A program made the position numbers and the translations under genes. A stretch of DNA of 64,000 nucleotides. It comes from Pelecanus crispus. Its lineage: Eukaryota; Chordata; Aves; Pelecaniformes; Pelecanidae. Below are positions 51,236 through 61,815 of the stretch, piece after piece. How positions within the stretch are numbered: the first letter of the stretch is position 1; each line of letters opens with the position of its first letter. The stretch spans positions 1,178,001 to 1,242,000 of the forward strand of contig NC_134662.1 of the NCBI RefSeq assembly GCF_030463565.1, given 5' to 3'. Under the pieces are notes generated by a model. It was given only the letters and a program-made list of their open reading frames with translations. It was not told the origin of the DNA and made no database searches.

Positions 51236-54200
51236 CTACCACCTGCACTTGCACTGCCGGATGGCAACGACGGTGCGAACACGGTCCCGGCGGCTCCTGA
51301 AGGTGTGTACATCGTAGTGGTGAGGGGCACAGCGGCCAGAGGCAGCTTCTGCCCAAACCAGACATTTCTCTCCGCCTTGTGACTCCCTGCAGTTAGAGAC
51401 AAACCCAGTACAACATCCCCTGCCCTGCCACACCCCGGGGCCCTGCATTTCATCGCCTGGAAAAAGGGCAGATGCCCCAGACCAGGGTGGGGGAGAAGGG
51501 AGGCAGCTTGCTTCCAGCGGCATCTATTCCTTACTGCTGGTGTAACTCAGTGAACTGCCTCCTCCCTCTCTGCCTGTGCAGAGCAGGGCTTCTTTCTTTC
51601 TTTCTTTGTGGTTTGATTTGCTTCCCTTTGCATTCACCACGTTTTTGCGTCTGCAAGCAACACCAAGTGCTGGCCTGAAACAACTGTCTGGACCCACCCC
51701 ACCCCAAGGCATCCCCCCTCCTCCTGCCCCACGGCATGGCCAGGAGGCGGGGGCAGGAATGGCACATCCCAGGCTGGAGAAAGCCACTGTCAGGACCCAT
51801 CTGTGTCTGCTATCATGGGGGACCCAAGCTCTATAACCAGCTGCCCAACAGGCCGAATTCGGCATCATCGTCGGCAGGTTATTCTTCACCCCTCGAAGCA
51901 ACGGAGCAGCGCGCTGCTGTAGCCCCACTGCAACCGCTGCTCTGCTTCAGCTGTGCCCCACAGCCCAGAGGGTGAGCTGTGGGTGCTACCCAAAATCGGC
52001 TCCTGTGTTACCCTCCCAGGTCCTGCCCTGGGAGCAGCAGATGCATTACTTGAGAGGAATGGGAGCAGCTCAGACCTGCCTCTGAATGCGTGCGGATATG
52101 TCCGGCAAGGAGAACAGCCAGATCCTGGCAGCTGTGCTTACCTAAGCAAGCAGGGATCCCCCGAGGAGCAGCTGCCCAAGCACCTTCCCACATCAATTTC
52201 CTGCAGAGATTTGCAAAACAAAGGCATGAAAATCCCCTGCAGCACTCACTGGGGACACCCCAGGGGACCAGCCGCTGGTCACTGCACCCTCTGCCCACCC
52301 TCAATGCTCAGGCTGAACATACACCCCTGAGAGAGGGCAGCAGCAAGGCAAAGTTTGTAAGGAGAAGGATTTGGGGGGCACACCAGTGTTTTTTGAGTCA
52401 GAGATCCCTGTGCACAAAGGTATGTTGAAGTGGAATCTCTGTTGAACTGAGCTTAAGATATACTTAACGGTTAAATAATTTTTAAATAAATATCTCACTG
52501 CTCACTTAATTATTTTTTAAAGAAACCCTCACCCCAAAGAAAAGGCCATTTGTTACTTTATGGCACTGATGTATACACAAATTAGTGGCAGTAAAATACA
52601 TTTTATAGCATAAGATAACATAAGTGTGAGATTTTTACCACTATAGTTTGTTGCAGGGTGTGCTTAGCTCTACCAGGGTGAAGCTGCCCATGTCAGAGCA
52701 TCCACTTGGCTGTTCAAACCCCACGTGTGGGCCCAGCAGCACAGCTGAGCCCACCAGAGAGGAGGCCAAGCCACAGGAAACCAACCTTGAGCCGTTCCTC
52801 CCTGTGTCCTGCAGAGCTGTGCACAATTTCGTAATAATATTCCACCTGGGAAACGCGATAGCATTTTTCCTTCATTTCGCAGTTCTCCAGCGTCTGAACC
52901 ACCTCCCCGCCTTGTGGGTTTTTGACTAGAGCAGTGCTGAACTTTGTGGGCACGCAGAGAAGTCCATCTGCAGGGGAACAAGAAATAAATTTAATCTGGG
53001 GCTGCATTTGAGGCCGCTATGGTTGCAGCATCTTCACCAGGGCTCTGCCGTGCAGCACAGACGCAGTGTCAGGCTCCAGCGCCCAGCACCCGGTGTGGAA
53101 AGCACTGTTTTCTGTGTGAGGGTCCCCAGCTGAGAGTTTGGGGCTCATTCCTTCACCAGCTCAGGGCCTCAGCAATCGGTTTTGTTCCTCCATCTCAGTT
53201 TCAGATCACAGGGCAAAGAGGTTATTCTGGGTGCAAATTGTGAATCCCGCACCCGACCCTGTGAGAGCCCCGTCTCTGGGGAGACAGCCTGAGCTATTAC
53301 ACATTATCTGTGAGAAAAAAAGGTCTTTGAATATAAAATATTGATGACAGCGCTTTTTCCAGAGACAAGCTCTCATACCAGGGAGCTGGGGAACATTATT
53401 TAACATTTACTCATTCAGCATTTCTCTCTGGATTTGCCAGGGGGCTGTGCCCTGCACGGGCTTCTTGGATGCTGGAGCCAGTGTCAGCAGCTCTCCTGGA
53501 GATACCGTGCCCCGGGCACCTCCGAAGGATTTGCTTTGGGCTGGGCTCTCAGCTCTCCATGCAAGCAGACGAGCCAGCCAGGGCTGGGGCGATGCAGGCA
53601 GCATCTCCCCATGTCAGCAGGAGTTATCGCACGTGCCCTACCCGCGCCGTGGGACGGAGGAAGGCTGGTACCGGAGGAAAGGGAAGGCAGGCGATGGCCC
53701 CGGTTCTGTGGGCGCAGCACCGAGTCCTGCTTTGCCTTTTCTTTCCCTAGTCAAGCTTTAACTCAATGAAAAATTCCTAGGGCAAAAAAAAGTTATGTTC
53801 GGATTTGACATACCCAGTCTGATTGTTAAGGAAGCCATGCAGAGAGCGGGGTGAAGCGGGGCTTGGGGTGGACATGCCAAAAGCCCGCGTCTTTGCTGCC
53901 ATGCCACCTCCAGGCCAGGACACGCCATCTCAGTGGCACGGCACGGCTGGCTCAGGCACGGGCTCAGCAGCTGGAGAGGAGAGACAGAGGCTCCTCCAGC
54001 AATAACTCATGTCCAGTTGGAAGGAAACGGGCACGGACTCTCCTGCCTGGCTCAGTTTGAGCGTACATTCCGCATAGAAAGAAACAGTTTATCTGCTGAA
54101 TCTCCCAGCTCTTCTCTCCCTTACCAAGTAAATTAGGATTAAATTCTCCATTGCATGAGCTAGAGGAGGGGAAGAAGGATGACGAAGTTGATGGCCAAGT

Positions 54201-57200
54201 CAGTCTTGGGTTTTGGCTCTAAATAGCACCTAGTCTTGCCCTGTCCCAGCCCTTGGGTGCGGGTCCTTCAGGGTTTGTGTTTGGTTCCTGGCTTTAAAAT
54301 GGTTGTGAGAGTTTCCTGCCCCCTCCCAGCTAGTTCATCAGATGCTGGAGGAGATTTCTTTGTTCCAGGATGGAGCTGTGTTTTCAGGGGAGGAAAAAGC
54401 GTTTTCTGAAAGCAAATCTCTCTGGGATGCCTTAAGAGTGGGACACAAAATGACAACCGATTTCTGGAAGCCAGTATTTCTGGGAGAGAATTTAACATCC
54501 TTCTCCAGGCCCGCCCCCGCCCTGCTCCTCTGATGTTGCCAGTCTTTAACATGACACTGAAAGTGTCAGCCTGACTTTACAGGGTAAAATCCAGAAGGAA
54601 AGTGCCGAGACCTGCCCTAGGGCAGAGGCAAAGCTGGGGGTGAGTCCACATTTCCCAGCCCTGGACCATTATCGCTGAATGAGCCACCGTCCATTAGCCA
54701 CCCCGGGGACAACAGCATCGTCCGGCACCTTCCAGTCACACGTCTGGGAAGTAAATGCCACCTCTCTCACCTCTGGAAAAAAGCACTTCACGCTGCCTAA
54801 TTTTCTTTTCCACTTGCTGTGTCTTGCAGCCGGATTACACAAGCCGCAGGGCTGCGGGAGCGCTGATGCCTGTGTGCGGACCCTCCTCCAGCTCCCTGAG
54901 GACGGGACACGGGCAAGCAGAGCCCCTTGGGGTTTGTTTCCTCCGCCACCCAACTGGCTTCCCCAGCCCCTCTAGCTCAGGCCCCTTCGCTGCTTTTCAA
55001 GCTCACGTTAGGGCTCGCATTGGTCTCTGTCCCTCTCTAGTGGCTGCTGTACGGCCGTGTCACAGGAGCTGCCGGGAAGGTTTTAACGGGATGGTTTTAG
55101 ATGCAGAAATGCCAACAAAGCGACATCAACAAATTCCAAAATTGATTTTATCAAGCAGTTGTGGAAAATCATTTAAACCCGACTTTCCATTCTGATAAAA
55201 CAGATCAGTCATCTTCACTGACATGACTCTCAGGTTATTTCATACGTGAACTCAAGAGACAGCACACCAGTTCAGGACGAACCACTTCAGCTTTATCCCA
55301 GTGGAAGGTTTTGACCTGCCTGGAATGATTTAGTTTGGAATTTCCGTTTCTGAGTTTTGATTTTTTCCATTCTGATTTTTGAAACATCAGTGTAGTTCAC
55401 TGGTGCTGAGATGAAAGGGCATTTCAGACCGTCAGAAAGGAAATTCCATTTTTTAGTGGTTGCTAAGTGGTCTGTTTTCAGTAGAGCTTTTATCATCAGG
55501 TGGGTTTTCTTGCTTTGAGTTGGGGGGTTGGAGTGGAGACCCCCAAGGTCCCTTCCAGCCTGGGTTACTCTGATTCTATGATCTCTGGTTAGAGGACGCT
55601 TCCCTGTAACACAAGTTGGTTGTATTTCCTTCCTCACACCATGCACAGGGGCAGACAATTACCATTTCACCTGCAGACCTGTGCTGTATTGGCCCAGCAA
55701 CAGAAGGGAAAAGAAAACCCAAACCCCGACAGTATAAAATACAACCCCATTCCCACCTAAGGCAAAGGGGGCTTGCGTAGCAGACCAGAGCATTGTTAGA
55801 TCATGCTCTGAGCTCCAACGTTGGTGCTGGTCACACAGAAGGGCTCGTCCCCATATTCCTGGAGGGAGTGGAACTCTCCATCGTTCCCATACCTGCACTG
55901 TAGGTTGGGTCAGAGCATTTCCCCACGTCGACCGTGACCTCCCAGGGAGAGTCTGGAAAGAAGGTTTTCAGAGCTGGGAGACGGAGACATTCCTCGGGGC
56001 ACGTGCTACAGTGACAGCCGTCAACCACCTCCACCTCCTGAACGCCTTCGAAGAGCAGGAGCCGCTCCATGTGCACGCGGGCAGGCTCGCAGCAGGAACC
56101 CGCAGGGCAGGAACGCGGGGCTCCTGTCTGCAGCGGCGAGTCGGGGTGCCTGACCTGCAGCTGCGCAGAACAGGGCAAGTGGCATACACACTGGTAAAAA
56201 CATGTCACGGAGAAAAACTTCCAGCATCAGCTCCCTGATAAAAACCTCTTCTGACCTAGAACTGACTCAGCTTTTACTCCTTTCTCCCTGCATGGCAGCA
56301 CTGCATTGATATCATGACACATTGATGTCAAAACTGTTTATTCCCCAAAACTCTGCTACAATCAGCTGAACTGTACTGGCTAAAGCAGTCCTCCTTTCAC
56401 CCCAGGCTCCTGATCTGGAGGGTCAGTGTGATGACAGCTCTGGGGAACAAATGTGGACCTGCCCGCCTGGTAGATGTTGCACCAGCAGTGAGTGCCACAG
56501 TGGTGACAACAGTGGCCACAAGATTTTTCACAGTTACAGTCCCCCAGGTGAACACTCACAGGACACACATGCACAGCACCCTGCAAAGCTTGTTTCTGTT
56601 CCCTCACCAGTGTTATCCTGGTGGAAATGGGACTTCAGGCAACGTCAGCTCTCCTGACAAGGAGAGCATCACAGTGCTCATGCACAGGCTCCTTCTGGTC
56701 CCTCCTAGGAGTGACACATGGCATGTGATAAATGAATGACATAAGCACCTCACAGACCAGATATTCATCATGAAATCACGGGTCCTGCCAGTTTTGCTCA
56801 ACAAGGCAGAAAAAGGCCTCCAACCTCTCTACATATCGGACACCAGCTCTCACGTACAGCAGATGTGGCTGTTGATCTTGCTGCTGGGCTGGGGGAGGAC
56901 AGAAATATGCTTGGATGCTGCCTGGAGCAGCTGGGTAGGTGCTGCGATAGCCCTTCAGCTGAACTCTGGCCCTTCCTTTGCCACGAAGTATCCAGCATTG
57001 CTGGCTGGTTTCCATTTTTCCAGCCTGCATAATCCACTGCTTGCTGGCTAAGGCAGGACAAGAGACTCAGTGATGGGTTTTCTGCCATGCAGAAGCCAAA
57101 AACCTTAAAACATGTATAAAGTCACAGCCCCAGGCACTAGTGTACGACCTTCACCCAGACCTAACCGGTACTGCCACAGGGATGACACACACACACTTTT

Positions 57201-60169
57201 CTCACCTTCTTGCTTCTAAGGAAATCGAGCATGGAGGAGTGTCTGGAGAGCCCCAGGAGGCCAGGGTGGGGGGAGCTGATGCGCTGGGACAGGCAGCTGG
57301 ACCTGCACTTTCCAACATCCACACTGACAGGACTGCCAGAGACATCTGTGAAACACAAGATTGACAAAAAGATTGCTCCTCAGTATTTGCGTGATGCTGG
57401 GGAGGCCCAAGCTCAAACCAGGGCTGAGTACGACACAAACACTGAACAAAAAGACACGGTCCACCCCAAGCCTGCCTGAGAGAGAGACTCCTTCAGCCTG
57501 AGCACCCGCGAAATCCCAGAGAGAAAGCCCTTCACTAGCGCTGCAGGTGCGTCTACTGTGTTTGCAGACCAGAAGTAAAGCATCTCATAATAGACTGGTA
57601 AGTGCACTACAGAATAAAAAGAATGCAATTGAAAATTCACTAGGAAACAGTACGTTTTATTTCCTTCAGCGAGCTCATGAAAGATGGGGTGAGAATAGAT
57701 GAATACATTGATTAGCAAAGGGAAAATGTGAATGCTCAGCTGTCGCTGAACTGCAGACCTCGAACGCACCGAACGAGCCTGAGCACCCAGCAGATTCAGG
57801 GCAGAAAGAGAAACGCGGCTCTCCTCGCCTAGAGCCCGATGAACCTGCTCATGGAGCTGCTTGAGCTGAAAATAAATCTGCCCCTCCTCCCCAGTCCCAA
57901 TTTCACAGCTCCCCAAACCTGTTGCATTGCCACATTAGCACTACAGGCAGAGGATGGGAAGGTGGGAACGGGTGTGGGAACAGGGAATACATGGGACCAC
58001 TGCATCCAGGTTTAGATCGGTTCACTCTGCTGTATTTTGAGCTTGCAAAATATCAGTGGTTACTGGCTAATGGCTGTTCTAGAAAACCTTCTAAAATGAG
58101 CTATGTTTCCCCAATAGTGCTGTCCATATTCAAAGGGTTGACTGATGTAAATCCTCATTTCATCATATAATAGGGAAGAAAACTGGCCTTTAACGTGCCC
58201 ACTGAGTAGTTCAACACCACCGTAACTCATTTGCTTTAACCTGCTGGAGTTGTGGACCCAGAGTGTGCTGCAAAACTTTAATTTTGCACTGATTTAAAAA
58301 CTGATCTTCAGCGTCAGTGCAAGAGACAGCCACCATCACCATGCTGCACGACACCAGGAAATATGTAGGGACATTTTATACTCATACGTGGGTTACAGCT
58401 GCTGCTAGCTGCCTGAGGATTTCTTTGCCCAGGGAAGCGAGGGAGCAGTAAGGCAGGTAGCATTTTTGCAGCCGCTCCCGGGTGGTGATCCCTGTGGATG
58501 CTCCTCACCCACCGAAGGGCGCAGAGGGCTGGTCACTTTGCAAAGGACACTTTGCCAGCTGAAGACACCATTAACCCCCGCTCTCCCATCCCCACAGCAA
58601 TACAGGCTATGTTTATTATTTTTATCACTATCTATTACTATTTTTATTATTTTCATCATTATTTATTCTTCTAAAGCTGTTTCCTCTGGAGATGACAAGC
58701 TGTCACTGCTTGTGACAGTTCTCAGTTTGGATACGATCATTTTATAATGCCTACTGTTCACATAAGAATCTGATATTTTGCAAACACTAAAGGCTAAATT
58801 TGTACAAGTACTGCTCTCATGCACTGGAAAAAACCTAAGAAACCTCAGACTTTTGGCCATACAGTTTAAAGCCATTTTCACGTATCTGTGCTAAAATCAG
58901 CTGAAGCTCATTTTACGTAGCCTTACTGCCATCACAAGGGGAACTGAGACTAATGGCTGCTCCTGAAGGCCACAGACTTTTTTCTGGTGAACAAATGGAG
59001 CTATTTCCTACTTTCTCTGCACAGTAAAGTCAGGACACCCTGTTGCCTTGCTGACAGCCCTTCCAATGTTAATCCTGGGAACCAAAATTCTGCAGTAGTC
59101 CTGAACTCTTGCAGTACCAAACAGAGGCAAACACAGAATTCAACCACATTGCAGCACACTGGTACAGAAAAGGAAGCCTCTTTCGTGCAGATGAACAGAC
59201 CTAGGGGCCAGGACACTCATCAGTTCCTATTCTACAAAACATGCTATCTGGGCGATGAGTCCCCAGCGTATTTCCGTCCTTAATCCTAAGGGAAAAGTCA
59301 CTAGGATAATTTCAACATAAAGAAACATCCGAGAGATAATGGGTGGGACGTGAGTGGGGAAGCTTAAAGGATCTGGGTTTCTTGCAGGCGAAGGGGGAAC
59401 TCACCGTGCCCAATGTGGAGGAAATGGCTCTGCCTCCTGCAGCAGCCCCTCTCTGCAAACAGGTTCCCTTGCTCGTCCTCTCTGCCGATGGCTCCAGCAC
59501 CTGCAGTCACAAACCACCAAGCCCAGCATTACCCCAGCTGTAACTGAGCACCTTTCCTGCTTGAGCTGGGGGGAGGCACTGAGCGCAAGTCTCCGGCTGC
59601 CTACCGTCCTGAATCAAATGGCTTCAACATAAGGAAGAGGTTTAGAGTAGTTAAAAATGGACATGACCCATTCGACCTCTCAGACCTGGCTAGCTGGGCT
59701 AAACACCCTATCTGATTAATTACTCCAAGAAAAGGCTGTGTTTAGCAGTATTTTTTTAGGATGTAAGTCCCCTGCTCTCTTCTACTTCCATGTTACTGCA
59801 ATGCAAGGTCAGGTAAGAGGGGTAATCTCACACAGCACAAAGCAGCTCACAGGCACCAAACTCCCCAAACATTTCTGCACAGCAGCTTCCTCCGAGACAA
59901 ACCCCAAATTATTTGCTGAGTGCAGACAATCCTCCATGCTGCTCACAGTGAAGCACTGTAGAAAACATACACCGTGCCCATAAAGAAGCATCAGATATGA
60001 ACAAAGCCCACACACAGCCTCGCACCACACACCCGCACAAGCCCTTTTCGCTCCTATGCAAGAAGCCAAAGCAGCACCAAAGACAATGAGAAGGAAAAAG
60101 GAACTTACTGGCAAAGACGGGAGCATGCAACAGCCCTGCAAAGACGACTACAGCTAGTGGGTCCTGCAT
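51236..60169 (-). CDS. PNHD: Pinhead-like secreted cystine-rich protein
   Basis: Five minus-strand exons (60169-60109, 57345-57206, 56160-55893, 52967-52786, 51382-51236) join in phase to 265 residues. Exon 1 codes a signal peptide (MQDPLAVVVFAGLLHAPVFA); the junction to exon 2 makes an N-V-S glycosylation site. Cysteine-rich segments follow: VDVGKCRSSC in exon 2, SCCEP/DGCHCSTCPEEC in exon 3, a second VDVGKC at the end of exon 3, ENCEMKEKC in exon 4, and a C-terminal RRDRVRTVVAIRQCKCRW with the CxC ending of cystine-knot proteins. The gene lies directly upstream of ADMP on the same strand, the arrangement known for Pinhead and Admp in other chordates. Pinhead is a secreted embryonic protein involved in dorsoventral and head patterning. 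The last acceptor is uncertain: the first AG (51387) would break the frame, while the AG four bases on keeps it. The name rests on linkage, size and cystine pattern more than on residue-by-residue recall. Confidence 0.75.
55528..55582 (+). mobile_element. CR1 LINE 3' tail fragment
   Basis: Short remnant with the CR1 ending: GGAGTGGAGACCCCCAAGGT, then CCCTTCCAGCCTGGGTTACT and TGATTCTATGATCT. It lies in PNHD intron 3, antisense to the gene. Only the tail of the element remains. Confidence 0.8.
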
Positions 60170-60212
60170 CCTGCACCTTGGGAAACACAAAAAGGTCTCC
60201 AGTATCTCTGAT

Positions 60213-60219
60213 ACTTATA
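60213..60219 (-). promoter_or_regulatory. PNHD: TATA-like box of PNHD
   Basis: Minus-strand TGTATAAGTATC with TATAAG at 60218-60213, about 45-50 bp before the PNHD start codon. This fits a start site near 60185 and a very short 5' UTR. It also supports 60169 as the first coding base, with no upstream coding exon. Confidence 0.5.
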
Positions 60220-60224
60220 CAGAG

Positions 60225-61815
60225 CCCTCCCTCAGCGGGCGAGGTGAACAGCTCAGAGACAAATGGGTTCGCATATCGCTGGCAAATGTCTCCCGATTGC
60301 GATCTGAACAAACACCTAAGCGGCCTGGGCAGTGATGGCATCTCTCCTGCAACGTGTCTATGGGGATCAGGCTTCGAGCAAACTTCAAAGTGTTTCTTGA
60401 GAGCAACCAGTTTTGCTCCCAGGCTGAGGAAGCTCCCTTGGGGGTCTTTGTTCTTACCACCACTTTCAAACTAATTAAGTTTGTGGTGACTTGGAGTCAC
60501 AAGTCCCCTCATTTGAAAGGAACATGCATCCTTCATCCTCACTCATGGCATTCACCGGCCTTTTTATCTAGGGACAACCCTCTTTTGTCCCTCCGCAACA
60601 CCAAAACTGAGACAAAGCTGGCTCTTTGATAACGACAGCAACACGGTAGGACTCAGCCTCATCAGCAATGACAGCATATTCCCCACCACCACACGGAGAG
60701 GCCTGCAGCTCTGTTTTTGCCTCTTTTCAGCGTGACTGAGCCCTGGAGTCAAGAGAAGGCATCTTTCTTTCTACCTTGTTAAATACTTGTAGAGAAGTAC
60801 TAGTCTCCTGAGTCCTGGAAACAGGAGAGGCACAGGTAGTACTCGTGTGCTGTAAGGGACTCCCACAGACACACCGGTCGAGGGCAGCACTATGTGGCTC
60901 GCTGCATGTGGCTCTTAATTACAGAAGTTAGGATCTCTGCACCGCCTTGGCCAAGTGCACGAGGCAGGGACTAGATTCAATTCCAGAGACATTTTTTTTG
61001 CCAGATTCAGGAATAGGACCGCACAAGAGAACAGTGATGGCAGTGTAATGCATCTGACACCACCCTGGCATTCAAAATAGGGGTTTGGGGGGGTTGGGTG
61101 GGGGTTTTTTTTTGGCTACAATTACTTACAGGTGCAGCAATCAGAGAAATTTATGGAAGCTGTACACCCCCAGGAACAAGCCAAGTCTCCCTGGAGCTCA
61201 TACATAGTTCCTGGAGGACAGCTGGACTTCACTGGGACAGATGCTTTGAGGAAACAATTAGCAAAAGCAAAATGCTATTAGAAGGCATCCTTTCCAAACT
61301 ACGCCGTTTACCACAGTGCTACAGGAGCACCATCCCCTTTGTCCCAGCAGCACAGAGGAGAAATTAGGACAGCTGTTCAACAACAACAACAAAAAAATTT
61401 AATTGTGTTCGGCCAAGAAACAAACATATACAAAGAAAAATACATTTCCATAAAAAAAAATTCACCCTGCCTGGGCATCTGAGCTGACCCGCTCTCCCTT
61501 CACAGCTCTGTGGTGCTGGAGTACCTGGAGAGGCAGGGACCGCTGCTCTGAGCGACTGCCGTGTGACCTGGCCAAAGCTGCGGAGCAGTCTGCACCATGG
61601 CGGCAGGGCACAGGTAAGTGACATACAAAATATTTATGAAAAAATATGCATTTTAAATAAAGAACTTACAACAACTTAAACTTTATACAAAATACTATGG
61701 TTGCCATTTCAGTGTCTCAATTCTAGGAGCTATTTTCGAACTCTCAACGTTCTGTTTTCCACCCCACATCCATCTCTGCCGTCTCCTTCTCCAGAGAGCT
61801 CCATCTCTGTCCAGC
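60225..61815. other. PNHD upstream region and POLE4 3' region
   Basis: No gene between the PNHD promoter and the last POLE4 coding exon. The part nearer 61815 is AT-rich and most likely POLE4 3' UTR (about 61400-61815). The 60225-61100 part is the natural place for PNHD regulatory DNA. Confidence 0.45.

Noticed and set aside
51236-60169. Assignment of the cystine-rich gene to Cerberus/DAND5 or Gremlin
   Set aside because: Those families have two- or three-exon genes with one compact C-terminal knot. This gene has five exons with cysteines spread from exon 2 on, and lies next to ADMP.
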